A stretch of 64,000 nucleotides of DNA from Planotetraspora silvatica (GCF_016863315.1 NZ_BOOQ01000026.1:62001-126000); one strand, 5' to 3'. Shown: positions 1 through 8,828, counted from the first letter of the stretch. Numbers and translations are program-made. Notes: generated by a model from the letters alone, not told the origin.

Positions 1-1
1 C

Positions 2-112
2 ATCACCGAGCTGACCAGGCAGGGCAAGCAGACCGTCGCCAACCTCGTGGGCGGTCTCGTCGGGGATCTCCTGGACAAGCTCGGACTCGGGTTCCTGAGC
101 TTCTGGAACTGA
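2..112 (+). CDS. C-terminal fragment of an unidentified protein
   Basis: The frame is open from the window edge to a TGA at 110-112 and gives the last 36 residues of a protein that starts upstream. The visible tail holds a Gly/Leu/Val-rich stretch (VANLVGGLVGDLLDKLGLG) and ends LSFWN. It may be membrane-active or amphipathic, but too little is present to name a family. The kinase gene follows 36 bp downstream on the same strand, so the two may share a transcript. Confidence 0.5.
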   Translation: MTELTRQGKQTVANLVGGLVGDLLDKLGLGFLSFWN

Positions 113-148
113 CAAGACGGGACAGGACGCCGGCGCGAAGGGAGCGGG

Positions 149-1489
149 ATGAGTTCGCAGGAAGACCTCGGCTCCTATCGTCTGCTCTCCCTGCTGGGCT
201 CCGGCGGATTCGGCGAGGTGCACCTGGCGCTCGACCCCGGGGGGCACACCGTCGCGGTCAAGGTGCTCCATCCCCATGTCGCGTCCGACGCCTTCGCCCT
301 CACCCGGCTCGCCCGCGAGGTCGAGACGATGCGCCGCGTGCGCGGACCCCACATCGCCGAGGTCCTCGACGCCTCGCTGACCGGGCCGCGACCCTACATC
401 GTCACCCGCTACGTGCAGGGCCGCCCGCTCAACACGGTGATCGCGTCCGACGGGCCGGTCCGGGGCGACGAGCTCGTACGGCTCGCGCGGGGCCTGTCCG
501 AGGCCCTCGGGTCGATCCACGCGGCGGGGGTCGTCCACCGGGATCTGAAGCCGGCCAATGTGATCATCGCCGACGGCGAGCCCTATGTGATCGACTTCGG
601 GATCGCCTGCGCACTCGAGTCCGCCTCGGTCACGGCCTCGGGAGCCGTGATCGGCACACCGGGCTACCTGGCTCCCGAGGTGCTGGAGGGTCGCGACGCC
701 GGCCCGGAGGCGGACGTCTTCGCCTGGGCCGCGACGCTGGCGTTCGCCGCGGCGGGGCGCCAGCCGTACGGGACGGGACCGGCGGCGGCGGTCGCCTACC
801 GGGTGGTCCATCGCGAGCCGGACCTGTCCGGTGTCCCCTCCTGGCTCGGCCCGCTGCTCGCGGAGTGCCTGCGGACCGATCCGGACACCCGGCCGACCGC
901 GCCGCAACTCGCCGCACGTCTCGGAGCGGCCGCGCCCGCGGTGGCCGAGCCGGCCGAGTCCCGTGGTGCGGGCAGGCGGCCGGCCCGGTCCGCCCCGTTG
1001 TACTCGGGCGAGCTTCCGTCCTTCCCCGGATACGCCGAGCCGGCCCCGCCGCGCGGACGGCACCCGCTCGACCACCGGGACGCCGAGGTGACCTCCGTCG
1101 GCGGGATCAACGATGCGCGGACCCAGGAGTGGCGGCCCACCGAGAAGAAGCGATCGATCGAGGACGCGCGAGCCCGGCACCGCCAGAAGCTGCACCGCCG
1201 CTGGGTGATCGGATCGAGTTTGGTCGTCGGGCTCTTCGCGGCGGCGGCCCGGCAGTACGTGCCCGAGGTCTCGCTCCTGATGCTCGTGCTGTACGGCATC
1301 GGGGTCGTCACCGACGCCGGGCTGGGGCTGCTCGCTCGATCGCGCTCCCGCGTGCTCGTGGACGTCATGGGCGGCGTCGGCGTCGTGGCCGTGTGGGCCC
1401 TGCTGAGCAGTTTGTTCAGCACGACGACGCTGCTGCTCGCCGTCGGCACGGTCCTGTTCCTGCTGATCGCCCTCGTCGTCGCCAGTTGA
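149..1489 (+). CDS. Ser/Thr protein kinase with C-terminal membrane segments
   Basis: Hanks-type kinase that phosphorylates Ser/Thr on target proteins at the membrane. Residues 1-260 form the kinase domain: glycine loop LGSGGFGEV (about 16-24), VAVK with lysine 38, catalytic HRDLKPAN (130-137), DFG (149-151) and APE. A Pro/Ala-rich linker follows. The last 100 residues hold about three or four hydrophobic segments (SSLVVGLFAAAA, LLMLVLYGIGVV, VWALLSS, LLLAVGTVLFLLIALVV). There are no PASTA repeats, so it is not the PknB type. The ATG has a good Shine-Dalgarno (AAGGGAGCGGG). The substrate is unknown. Confidence 0.9.
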   Translation: MSSQEDLGSYRLLSLLGSGGFGEVHLALDPGGHTVAVKVLHPHVASDAFALTRLAREVETMRRVRGPHIAEVLDASLTGPRPYIVTRYVQGRPLNTVIASDGPVRGDELVRLARGLSEALGSIHAAGVVHRDLKPANVIIADGEPYVIDFGIACALESASVTASGAVIGTPGYLAPEVLEGRDAGPEADVFAWAATLAFAAAGRQPYGTGPAAAVAYRVVHREPDLSGVPSWLGPLLAECLRTDPDTRPTAPQLAARLGAAAPAVAEPAESRGAGRRPARSAPLYSGELPSFPGYAEPAPPRGRHPLDHRDAEVTSVGGINDARTQEWRPTEKKRSIEDARARHRQKLHRRWVIGSSLVVGLFAAAARQYVPEVSLLMLVLYGIGVVTDAGLGLLARSRSRVLVDVMGGVGVVAVWALLSSLFSTTTLLLAVGTVLFLLIALVVAS

Positions 1490-1594
1490 CGGCTGCCGCG
1501 GGGGGGCGGCTTCAGCTTCTGGAATAAAGTTCGGTATCGTAGCGGGAGTGGACTTCCGGGTATGAGCACGGTCACGTCGCCCGTAGCCGGAGGT

Positions 1595-1622
1595 TTGCGA
1601 CTAAGCTACCGATGGGTAACAT
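1595..1622 (+). promoter_or_regulatory. Candidate promoter for etfBA
   Basis: A -35-like TTGCGA (1595-1600), a 16-nt spacer and a -10-like TAACAT (1617-1622) lie 150 bp upstream of etfB. An inverted repeat, TACC-gat-GGGTA, sits between and over the -10 and could be an operator. The rest of the 283-bp gap (1490-1772) shows no gene. Confidence 0.35.
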
Positions 1623-1772
1623 GGCGTCTGGGGACCAGGGAGAACTCCGGGCCACCCGCTGTCATCGGGCTTGCGAGCTCCTGGCAGTCTGGCAAGACGT
1701 GCGCGTACCCCACGGGCGCGTCCGATAAATCGCGGCGTCAGCCGTACGGAAAGGGGAGGTCGGCTACCGGCC

Positions 1773-2552
1773 ATGAACATCGTCGTCTGCGTGAAGCAGG
1801 TCCCCGACACGGCGACCGAGCGCAAGCTGAGGTCCGATGACAAGACGCTCGACCGCGACGCCGCCGACGGCGTCGTCAACGAGCTCGACGAGTACGCCGT
1901 CGAGGAGGCGCTGCGGCTCAAGGAGGCTCACGGGGGTGAGGTGACCGTCCTTTCCATGGGCCCGGCGAAGGCCACCGAGACCATCCGCAAGGCGCTCGCG
2001 ATGGGCGCCGACAAGGCCGTCCACCTCAGCGATGACGCGCTGCGCGGGTCGGACGCCCTGTCGACCTCCTACGCCCTGGCGGAGACGCTCAAGAAGATCG
2101 GCTTCGACCTGGTGATCCTGGGTTCCGAGTCGACCGACGCCCGCACCGGCGTCCTCGCCGCGATGCTGGCCGAGCGGCTGGGCACGCCTCAGCTGACCCT
2201 CGCCAACAAGGTTGAGGTGGACGGATCGGCCATCGCGATCCAGCGGGTGACCGACTACGGCTACGACAAGGTGGAGGCCTCGCTGCCCGCCGTCGTGTCC
2301 GTGGTCGAGAAGATCAACGAGCCGCGGTACCCGTCCTTCAAGGGCATCATGGCCGCCAAGAAGAAGCCGGTCGAGACGCTCGCCATCGGCGACGCGGAGA
2401 TCTCGGCCGACCAGGTCGGTCTGGCGAGCGCGTGGAGCGAGGTCGTGGACTTCGCGGCCGCGCCGCCCCGTGCGGCGGGCACCGTCGTCAAGGACGAGGG
2501 CGACGGCGGCGTCAAGGCCGCCGAGTTCCTCGCGTCGAAGAAGTTCGTCTGA
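1773..2552 (+). CDS. etfB: Electron transfer flavoprotein beta subunit
   Basis: Beta subunit (259 aa) of the EtfAB heterodimer, which accepts electrons from acyl-CoA and other dehydrogenases and passes them to the membrane quinone pool. It begins MNIVVCVKQVPDT, the usual EtfB start, and keeps the adenine-nucleotide fold motifs (VLSMGPAKATETIRKALAMGAD, DLVILGSESTD). I chose the ATG at 1773 because it matches the family start and follows GGGGAGG at 1754-1760. The longer upstream reading has no family support. etfA follows 11 bp later. Confidence 0.95.
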   Translation: MNIVVCVKQVPDTATERKLRSDDKTLDRDAADGVVNELDEYAVEEALRLKEAHGGEVTVLSMGPAKATETIRKALAMGADKAVHLSDDALRGSDALSTSYALAETLKKIGFDLVILGSESTDARTGVLAAMLAERLGTPQLTLANKVEVDGSAIAIQRVTDYGYDKVEASLPAVVSVVEKINEPRYPSFKGIMAAKKKPVETLAIGDAEISADQVGLASAWSEVVDFAAAPPRAAGTVVKDEGDGGVKAAEFLASKKFV

Positions 2553-2563
2553 GGGGCGTCGAG

Positions 2564-3517
2564 ATGAGTGAGATTCTGGTGCTCGTCGAGCACGCCGACG
2601 GTGACGTCAAGAAGGTCACCCTCGAACTGCTGACCCTGGCACGGTCGCTGGGCGAACCGTCCGCCGTCTGGGCCGGCCCGGGTTACACGGACGCCGCGAA
2701 GGCCAAGCTCGCCGAATACGGCGCGGGCAAGATCTACGTGGCGGAGAGCGAGGAGATCGCCGGCTACGTCGTGGCTCCGAAGGCCGAGTTGCTGGCCAAG
2801 CTCGTGTCCGACGCCTCGCCGGCCGCGGTGCTCGTCGCCGCCACGGCCGAGGGCAAGGAGATCGCGGGCCGCCTGGCCATCAAGACCGACTCCGGTGTGA
2901 TCACCGACGCGGTGGGTCTGGGCGAGGGCTTCGTGGCCGACCAGTCGATCTTCGGCGGTGGCGTCAACGTGCGCAGCCGCGTGACCAAGGGCACGCCGAT
3001 CGTGGCGGTCCGCCCGAACTCCACCGCCCCCGTCGCCGAGCCCGGCGCGGGCGCCGAGGAGAAGGTCGAGATCGCCCTGTCGGACGCCGCTCGCGGAGCA
3101 AAGGTCGTCGAGCGGGTCAAGCAGGAGAGGGGCGCCCGTCCCGAGCTCACCGAGGCGGCGATCGTGGTCTCCGGTGGCCGCGGCGTCGGATCCGGCGAGA
3201 ACTTCTCGATCATCGAGAAGCTGGCCGACTCGCTCGGCGCGGCGGTCGGCGCCTCGCGCGCCGCCACCGACGCGGGCTGGTATCCGCACCAGTTCCAGGT
3301 CGGGCAGACGGGCAAGACGGTGTCGCCGCAGCTTTACGTCGCGGCCGGCATCTCCGGCGCCATCCAGCACCGGGCGGGCATGCAGACCTCGAAGACCATC
3401 GTCGTGATCAACAAGGACTCCGAGGCCCCGATCTTCGAGATCGCCGACTTCGGCGTCGTGGGCGACCTCTTCCAGGTCGTCCCGCAGCTGACCGAAGAGA
3501 TCGAGAAGCGCAAGTAG
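2564..3517 (+). CDS. etfA: Electron transfer flavoprotein alpha subunit
   Basis: FAD-carrying alpha subunit (317 aa), partner of the preceding etfB. The C-terminal FAD domain is intact: [55 protein letters not shown] and [24 protein letters not shown]. The ATG follows GGGGCGTCGAG. The TAG stop is the first copy of a 13-bp tandem repeat, followed by a strong hairpin, so the operon appears to end here. Confidence 0.95.
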   Translation: MSEILVLVEHADGDVKKVTLELLTLARSLGEPSAVWAGPGYTDAAKAKLAEYGAGKIYVAESEEIAGYVVAPKAELLAKLVSDASPAAVLVAATAEGKEIAGRLAIKTDSGVITDAVGLGEGFVADQSIFGGGVNVRSRVTKGTPIVAVRPNSTAPVAEPGAGAEEKVEIALSDAARGAKVVERVKQERGARPELTEAAIVVSGGRGVGSGENFSIIEKLADSLGAAVGASRAATDAGWYPHQFQVGQTGKTVSPQLYVAAGISGAIQHRAGMQTSKTIVVINKDSEAPIFEIADFGVVGDLFQVVPQLTEEIEKRK

Positions 3518-3566
3518 CCGGCGCGAATAGTCGGCGCGGATAGTCGGCGCGGATAGTCGGCGCGAG
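3515..3566. repeat. 13-bp tandem repeat starting at the etfA stop codon
   Basis: Four consecutive 13-bp units (TAGCCGGCGCGAA, then TAGTCGGCGCGGA twice, then TAGTCGGCGCGAG). The first TAG is the etfA stop. Since 13 is not a multiple of three, the copies put a TAG in all three reading frames. Confidence 0.9.
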
Positions 3567-3586
3567 CAGGCGCAGGCACTGACGGG

Positions 3587-3617
3587 AACGGCGCCGCACG
3601 ACATGTGCGGCGCCGTT
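3587..3617 (+). terminator. Terminator after etfBA
   Basis: Perfect 13-bp stem (AACGGCGCCGCAC / GTGCGGCGCCGTT) with a 5-nt loop, followed by TTTCCTCTTT. It separates etfA from the convergent rhomboid-like gene. Confidence 0.85.
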
Positions 3618-3667
3618 TCCTCTTTCCCGGCCCATCCCGTACGGCTGTCGCCGTGCCAGGCCGTGCG

Positions 3668-4393
3668 TCAGCCCACCGCAGGGAGTTCCGGCCGCGTGGA
3701 CCACACCCGGGTGAGGACGGCTCCGGCCGCCATGCCGCCCAGCAGCGCCGGGCCGTGGAGGTTGGACACGGCGGAAAGCCCGGCGCCCACCCCGAGCGCC
3801 ACGAGAAGGAAGGCCCAGCGCGGCAGGCGGTCCCGATGGACGACGATCTGCGTTCCCGCCACGACGGCGACCGCACTGGTGACGATCCCGGCCGCCGAGT
3901 GGGTCACCGCGGTCGTCACGAGCACGAACGCCCAGAGCGCGGCCACCGACGCGGCGAGCCGGTCGGCCCGGGAGGTCGCCGACGCCGCGATGAGCCGGTC
4001 GGCTCGGAAGGTCGCCGACGCCACCACGAGCCCACCGGCGAGCCCGCAGACGGCGATCGAGTTGCCCGCCCCCGTCGTGCCGAACCACAGACCCGCCGCC
4101 TGCCCGGCTACGGCGCCGGCAAGATAGAGGGCGAGCATTCTCGCGGGACCGAGGGCGCGCTCCGCCAGGACGCCGAGCACGGCCAGGCCGGCGAGGTTGA
4201 ACAGGGTCCCGATGACGCCGCCGTCCTGGAAGACGAGCGAGGTGCCCAACCGCCACCATTCGCCCGAGGCGATCTTCGAGGGATCTCGGGAGAAGGTGGC
4301 GAGCAGGGAGGGGAACATGAACTGCAGGATGCCGGGCACAGCGGTGACCACGAACAAGATCAGGGCAGCCGGGGGAATCGGTCTGACTTTCAC
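3668..4393 (-). CDS. Rhomboid-like intramembrane serine protease
   Basis: Integral membrane protein (241 aa) with about six hydrophobic segments. It has an N-terminal [13 protein letters not shown] segment and a likely catalytic serine in GNSIAVCG (classical GxSGxxxG is altered here). The partner histidine is in [14 protein letters not shown] (HxxxxxxGG), near the C terminus. Both dyad residues are present, so it is probably an active intramembrane protease, although some rhomboid folds are inactive. The start is GTG at 4393. A 12-residue tandem duplication (ASAT-RADRL) lies between two membrane segments. Substrate unknown. Confidence 0.75.
   Translation of the reverse strand: MKVRPIPPAALILFVVTAVPGILQFMFPSLLATFSRDPSKIASGEWWRLGTSLVFQDGGVIGTLFNLAGLAVLGVLAERALGPARMLALYLAGAVAGQAAGLWFGTTGAGNSIAVCGLAGGLVVASATFRADRLIAASATSRADRLAASVAALWAFVLVTTAVTHSAAGIVTSAVAVVAGTQIVVHRDRLPRWAFLLVALGVGAGLSAVSNLHGPALLGGMAAGAVLTRVWSTRPELPAVG
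3956..4027. repeat. 36-bp in-frame duplication inside the rhomboid-like gene
   Basis: Two near-identical 36-bp units start at 3956 and 3992 (GAGCCGGTCGGC...GGTCGCCGACGCC). They encode two copies of a 12-residue ASAT(F/S)RADRL(I/A)A unit. Being a multiple of three, the duplication keeps the frame. Confidence 0.8.
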
Positions 4394-4468
4394 ATCGTCG
4401 ATCGTCTCAAACCCCCGCCGGTGCCGGCAGGCGCATATGTCGTGCTTCTCCTAGGACGAATGTCATGG

Positions 4469-5668
4469 TCAGGCGGCGATCGCCATCGGCTCCTCCTCCA
4501 GCTCCGTCAGCGTCTCCGACCCGAGGACGACCGGGAGCGGCTTCGGCAGGAAGCGGGCGGCCCCGGCCACGAACAGGCCGAGCACGACCGCGGTCGCCAT
4601 GGCGGCCCGCAGCGAGGTGAGCGAGGACAGCAAGCCGATCACGACCGGGCCGAGCAGCAGTCCCGCGTAGCCCATCGCCCCCGCCTGGGCGATCGCCGGA
4701 CCGGGGTTCGCCGTCGCCGTGCCCGCGAGCGACAGGGCCATCGGCGAGATCGTCGCCACGGCCATGCCGACGAAGATCATGGCTCCTACGGCGGCGAGGG
4801 CGGACGGGGCGGCGACGACCAGCAGGAACGTGGTCGCGGTCGCTCCACCGGAGAACAGGATCAGCCCGCGTGCGCCGAACTTGCCGCGGAGCCGGTCTCC
4901 GGAGAGCCGGCCGAGCAGCATGCCCGCCTCGAACGCCGGGTAGCCGAGCGCGGCGAGAGCCTCCGGGGCGCGGAGCGTGTCGAGGAGGTAGAGCCCGTTC
5001 CAGTCGGCGACGATGCCTTCGATCATGAAGGCACCGAACGTGATCGCACCGAGAAGGTAGATCACACTGGGCAGCCTCTTGCGGGAGTGACCGGGCTCGG
5101 GCGCGCCGGCCGGGTCCGCCACGTAGGTGCGGCTCAGGACGGCCACGACGGGGAGCGAGATCAGCGCGATGACCGTCAGGTGGGCGGTGAGCGACAGGTC
5201 GGCCGCGATGGCGACGGTGCCGACGAGCCCCGCCGAGATCGCGCCCACGCACCAGCCCGCGTGCATGCCGCTCATCAGCGAGTGGCCGTATGCCTGCTCG
5301 ACCGCCGAGCCCTGCGCGTTCATGGCGACGTCCACCGCGCCGAAGGCCATTCCGAAGGCGGCGGTGGCCAGCACCATGAGCGGGAAGGTGGGGGCGAAGG
5401 CGACGAGCATCAAAGTGACCGCGCAGACGGGCGCCGCGATCCTGAGGACCCCGCGGCTGCCGACTCTCGCCATGACCACCCGCATCGCCTGCATGCTCAG
5501 CAGCGCGCCGACGCCCCAGGCGAGCAGGGCCACGCCGACGGACGACTCCGGTAACCGGAGCCGTTCCGCCAACGCGGGAAGGCGCACGGTGAACGTTCCG
5601 CACATAAGGCCGGCCAGGACGAACGTGAGGACGGCACCGTAGCGGGCCTTCCTCAGGGCGCGGGTCAT
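4469..5668 (-). CDS. MFS transporter
   Basis: 399-residue major facilitator with about 12 hydrophobic segments. The N-terminal half includes GAVLTFVLAGLMCGTFTVRLPALAERLRLPESSVG, and a conserved acidic helix (FGMAFGAVDVAMNAQGSAVE) follows. The architecture resembles YbjJ-like MFS proteins. The start at 5668 (MTRALRKARYG) has GGAAAGGAACCC upstream. A longer in-frame reading upstream lacks family character and crosses a hairpin. It lies downstream of a TetR gene on the same strand, so drug or metabolite efflux under that repressor is likely. Substrate unknown. Confidence 0.8.
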   Translation of the reverse strand: MTRALRKARYGAVLTFVLAGLMCGTFTVRLPALAERLRLPESSVGVALLAWGVGALLSMQAMRVVMARVGSRGVLRIAAPVCAVTLMLVAFAPTFPLMVLATAAFGMAFGAVDVAMNAQGSAVEQAYGHSLMSGMHAGWCVGAISAGLVGTVAIAADLSLTAHLTVIALISLPVVAVLSRTYVADPAGAPEPGHSRKRLPSVIYLLGAITFGAFMIEGIVADWNGLYLLDTLRAPEALAALGYPAFEAGMLLGRLSGDRLRGKFGARGLILFSGGATATTFLLVVAAPSALAAVGAMIFVGMAVATISPMALSLAGTATANPGPAIAQAGAMGYAGLLLGPVVIGLLSSLTSLRAAMATAVVLGLFVAGAARFLPKPLPVVLGSETLTELEEEPMAIAA

Positions 5669-5721
5669 CACGGGTTCCTTTCCAGGGTTTCCGAGTCGGG
5701 TGAAGCGGGCAGACAAAAGCC

Positions 5722-5759
5722 GGTCGCCCTTACCGGCTGAACTGCCGGAAGGGGCGACC
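5722..5759 (-). terminator. Hairpin between tetR and the MFS gene
   Basis: Inverted repeat with 16-bp arms (14 of 16 paired; GGTCGCCCTTACCGGC / GCCGGAAGGGGCGACC), loop TGAACT. On the minus strand it is followed by GGCTTTTGTC. It may stop or attenuate transcription between the regulator and the transporter. Confidence 0.65.
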
Positions 5760-5820
5760 ACCAAAAAGGGATCAGAAAACGGGCTCAGAAAAAGGGTCGG
5801 AGAAGGGTCGCAAACGGGGC

Positions 5821-6312
5821 TCAGAGCAGGGCGAGAAGTCCCTGCCGGACCGCGCCGTAGTCGACGATCGCGGGACAGTGGGTGGCGACCTCCCAGACGC
5901 CCTCGCACGCGAGCCGTACGATCTGGGACGTCTGCGGATGGGGCTCGTCGTCGAGGCCGTGCCGGTGCCAGCGGGCCATCGCCTCCCGCAGCGGTGCGAG
6001 GAGCGCCGGATCACCCGCCGCCCCCGTCACCACCGCCCAGCGTCTGAGCCTGCCGGTCTCGATGGCCTCGAAGGTCGCCTTCAGATAGGCCCGCGTGTAC
6101 GTGCTCTCGCGCTGTGCCTCGATCATCGCGTCGAATTCGCCGATGAGGCGCTCGATCATGGCCTTGATCAGGGCTTCCTTGCCCGAGAAGTGATAGAGGA
6201 GGCCACCCTTGCTGACGCCGGCGCGCTCGGCCACGGCGGCCAGCGTGAGCCCCTGGGACCCCTGGTCCTCCAGCAGGCATTCCGCCGCGTCGAGTAGCTC
6301 GTCCCTCCTCAT
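5821..6312 (-). CDS. TetR-family transcriptional repressor
   Basis: 163-residue regulator with the TetR N-terminal DNA-binding domain: RRDELLDAAECLLEDQGSQGLTLAAVAERAGVSKGGLLYHFSGKEAL (helix-turn-helix about residues 24-45). The C-terminal half is a helical ligand/dimer domain of the short TetR_C type. A 24-bp imperfect palindrome just upstream of the start (6320-6343) is a likely self-operator. The MFS gene downstream on the same strand is the likely target. Ligand unknown. Confidence 0.88.
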   Translation of the reverse strand: MRRDELLDAAECLLEDQGSQGLTLAAVAERAGVSKGGLLYHFSGKEALIKAMIERLIGEFDAMIEAQRESTYTRAYLKATFEAIETGRLRRWAVVTGAAGDPALLAPLREAMARWHRHGLDDEPHPQTSQIVRLACEGVWEVATHCPAIVDYGAVRQGLLALL

Positions 6313-6319
6313 GGCCGTT

Positions 6320-6343
6320 ACTGTACCGGCTGGACGGTTAAGT
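6320..6343. promoter_or_regulatory. Candidate TetR operator
   Basis: Imperfect inverted repeat ACTGTACCG-N6-CGGTTAAGT (7 of 9 positions pair) in the divergent region 8 bp upstream of the tetR start. Size and position fit a TetR dimer site. It could also affect the divergent cysteine desulfurase promoter. Confidence 0.45.
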
Positions 6344-6418
6344 AGGCAAATCCGAGGATGGAGCGTCGCCGAACCCCGGATACGCTTGGTTGGCTGAGGT
6401 AAGGAATCTGGAGGGGCC

Positions 6419-7588
6419 GTGGGAACTGCGTATCTGGACCATGCCTCGACCACCCCGATGCTTCCCGAGGCGCTCGAGGCCATGACCACGCAGCTGGGAC
6501 AGGTGGGCAACGCCTCCTCCCTGCACGCGACAGGCCGGCGCACCCGCCGCGTCGTGGAGGAGTCCAGGGAGACGATCGCGAGCGCGCTGGGGGCTCGGCC
6601 GAGCGAGGTCGTCTTCACCGCCGGCGGCACCGAGGCCGACAACCTGGCGATCAAGGGGTTGTTCTGGGCCAGGAAGCGGCCGAGGGTCCTCATCAGCGCG
6701 GTGGAGCATCACGCGGCGCTCGACCCCGCCCACTGGCTGGCCGACAACCACGGTGCGACGGCCGAACTCCTCGAGGTCGACGAGTACGGGCGCGTGCACC
6801 CCGACACTCTTCGCGCCGCCATCGAGCGCGACCCGGAGGGCGTCGCCCTGGTGAGCGTGATGTGGGCCAACAACGAGGTGGGAACCGTACAGCCGATCAA
6901 GGCGCTCGCCGCGATCGCGCACGAATACGGCATCCCGTTCCACACCGACGCCGTGCAGGCGGTCGCCCAGCTTCCCGTGTCGTTCGCGGAATCGGGCGTC
7001 GACGCGATGACGGTCTCCGGGCACAAGGTGGGCGGCCCCATCGGCGTCGGCGCGCTGCTGCTGGCACGCGGAGTCGACCCGGTGCCGGTGCTGCACGGCG
7101 GTGGGCAGGAACGCGACGTCAGGTCGGGCACGCTCGACGCTCCCGCCATCGCGGGGTTCGCGGCCGCCGTGCGCGCCGCCGTCGACCGCCGCGCCGACAC
7201 CGCCGAGCGGCTGTCCATCCTGCGTGACGACCTGATCTGCCGGGTGCGGAAGGCCGTCCCCGACGTCATAGTGAACGGTCACCCCTCCGAGCGGCTGCCG
7301 GGGAACGCCCACTTCTCCTTCCCCGGCTGCGAGGGCGACGCGTTGCTCATGCTGCTCGACGCCAGGGGAGTGGAGTGCTCGACCGGGTCGGCCTGCTCGG
7401 CCGGCGTGGCGCAGCCGTCCCACGTGCTCCTGGCGATGGGTCAGGACGGCGCCCGCGCCCGCGGCTCGCTGCGGTTCTCCCTCGGCCACACCTCGACCGT
7501 GGCCGACGTGGAGCGGGTGGCCGAGGTCATCGGCATGGTCGTGGAGCGCGCCCGCCGCGCCGGGCTCACCTCGGTCTCCGGAGGCTGA
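6419..7588 (+). CDS. Cysteine desulfurase (IscS/NifS-like)
   Basis: PLP enzyme (389 aa) that converts cysteine to alanine and a protein persulfide. It starts at GTG (V/M-GTAYLDHASTTP, the conserved desulfurase N terminus) after GGAGGGG. The PLP lysine is in SGHKVGGPIGVGAL and the catalytic loop cysteine in CSTGSACSAGVAQPSHVL; the HTDAVQ motif is present. The protein is the class that pairs with MnmA in actinobacteria, and mnmA lies 1.2 kb downstream on the same strand, so sulfur supply for tRNA thiolation is the likely role. Fe-S cluster supply is also possible. Confidence 0.92.
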   Translation: MGTAYLDHASTTPMLPEALEAMTTQLGQVGNASSLHATGRRTRRVVEESRETIASALGARPSEVVFTAGGTEADNLAIKGLFWARKRPRVLISAVEHHAALDPAHWLADNHGATAELLEVDEYGRVHPDTLRAAIERDPEGVALVSVMWANNEVGTVQPIKALAAIAHEYGIPFHTDAVQAVAQLPVSFAESGVDAMTVSGHKVGGPIGVGALLLARGVDPVPVLHGGGQERDVRSGTLDAPAIAGFAAAVRAAVDRRADTAERLSILRDDLICRVRKAVPDVIVNGHPSERLPGNAHFSFPGCEGDALLMLLDARGVECSTGSACSAGVAQPSHVLLAMGQDGARARGSLRFSLGHTSTVADVERVAEVIGMVVERARRAGLTSVSGG

Positions 7589-7595
7589 GCCGGAC

Positions 7596-7690
7596 CCAGG
7601 TCAGGGCGGACCAGATCAGGGCGGACCAGATCAGGGCGGACCAGATCGGGGCAGGCCAGATCGGGGCAGGCCAGATCGGGCCAGATCAGG
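7596..7690. repeat. 15-bp tandem repeat at a convergent junction
   Basis: About six units of a 15-bp sequence: CCAGGTCAGGGCGGA, CCAGATCAGGGCGGA twice, CCAGATCGGGGCAGG twice, then a shortened copy and CCAGATCAGG. It lies between the desulfurase and the convergent gene ending at 7686. Two sub-types sit side by side, suggesting successive duplications. Confidence 0.9.
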
Positions 7691-8726
7691 TCAGGAAGTG
7701 CGCGACGGCGCTCCAGGACGGATCGTCGGACACGTCGACGCGCGCCCGGCCCTCCGTCCAGCTCAGGACGAGTTCTTTGATCACGAGTGCCGCGTCGCTC
7801 GACGGGTCGGCGTAGACGTGCAGCACACGCGTGCCCCCGGTGCTCAGATGCGCGGCCAGCACGGCCGAGCCGAGCTTGTCGAGCCGCTCGCCGAGACGCT
7901 CCTCGAAGGCGCGCAACGCCGGGAGGGACGCCCCGGACGGCTGTCCGTCCCCGTCCGCGTGTTCGTACGGCAGGCTGATCGCGATGTGCTGGTCGAAGAG
8001 CGGATGGTCGACGGGGCGCAGCGGGTAGCGGGCCGCCACCGTCAGGCGGGCGCCCTGTGCCGTCTGGCCTTCGAGCACCGCCCACTGGTCGGCCTTGAAG
8101 CCGTCGGCCACGTCGGCGACGACGGCGGGAAGGTGGATCGCGGGGATGGCGTCGATGGGTTCGAACTCGGCCGCGACGATGTCCCCCACCCAGCGGGCGA
8201 CCTCGTCCTCGCCGAGGAGCCAGTCGAGGGCGAGGAGGGTCGTCTCCAGCCGGGTCTCGTCATCGATATCCGGAAATATCGGGTGGAAGGCGGAAACGTC
8301 GACCCGGGCCGTACCCGGCGGAACGCGCAGGCCCAGCACCAGCCGGTCGAGGCCGAATTCCCTGCCTGCGACGTCGACGGCCATCTCGGCCGCCCTCGGG
8401 TTGGCCTGGCGGGACGGGTGGAACTCCCAGAGATCGTCCGCCGGGGGCGCGGCCAGGGCCCACCTGTGCGCGAAGGAGCGCAACTCGGGATCGCCGGACG
8501 CGCTGACGACGAGGGCGTGTTGTGCCGTCCGGCCTGGTGCGATCTCCCAGATGAGGGCCGGATCAAGGGTGGTGACGGCGGCGCCGACGAGCTCGGAGAG
8601 CGCCTCGGTGTTCTCCGCCTCGATGTACGCGTCGATCTCGGGGCGGGTCTGCCGCCACCAGGTCCAGAAGTCCGCGATGGCCTCGGCCGGATCGACCGGC
8701 TGGCTCTTGCGCCCGAACAGTCGCAT
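7686..8726 (-). CDS. Uncharacterised protein (346 aa)
   Basis: Soluble protein without a signal peptide or membrane segment. It begins MRLFGRKSQPVDPAEAIADFWTWWRQTRPEI. The Trp-rich N-terminal part is common in actinobacterial proteins of unknown function. The C-terminal 90 residues (FEERLGERLDKLGSAVLAAHLSTGG ... HVYADPSSDAALVIKEL) have the look of DUF695, but I am not sure. The start at 8726 leaves 102 bp to the divergent mnmA. An in-frame upstream start would add about 20 residues. No function is proposed. Confidence 0.7.
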   Translation of the reverse strand: MRLFGRKSQPVDPAEAIADFWTWWRQTRPEIDAYIEAENTEALSELVGAAVTTLDPALIWEIAPGRTAQHALVVSASGDPELRSFAHRWALAAPPADDLWEFHPSRQANPRAAEMAVDVAGREFGLDRLVLGLRVPPGTARVDVSAFHPIFPDIDDETRLETTLLALDWLLGEDEVARWVGDIVAAEFEPIDAIPAIHLPAVVADVADGFKADQWAVLEGQTAQGARLTVAARYPLRPVDHPLFDQHIAISLPYEHADGDGQPSGASLPALRAFEERLGERLDKLGSAVLAAHLSTGGTRVLHVYADPSSDAALVIKELVLSWTEGRARVDVSDDPSWSAVAHFLT

Positions 8727-8828
8727 GACCCCGAATCCTCGCAGGTCGATCACCCGGGTGCCAACGCGGGCGCGAGAGCCGTCCACGGCGGCGGATCAGC
8801 CCTGCCGTACGGGTAATCTCGAAGTGTT

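Noticed and set aside
1508-1530. GGFSFWN reading after the kinase stop, similar to LGFLSFWN at the end of the first fragment
   Set aside because: The kinase frame is closed by TGA at 1487 and the similarity is only a few residues. It might be a lost C-terminal tail, but there is no further support.
2261-3604. 447-residue minus-strand ORF across etfBA
   Set aside because: It is antisense to two well-conserved genes, has Arg/Asp/His/Gly-rich GC-driven composition and no known motifs. The same holds for other long antisense ORFs, such as 42942-44879 over serA and 11847-13505 over ligA.
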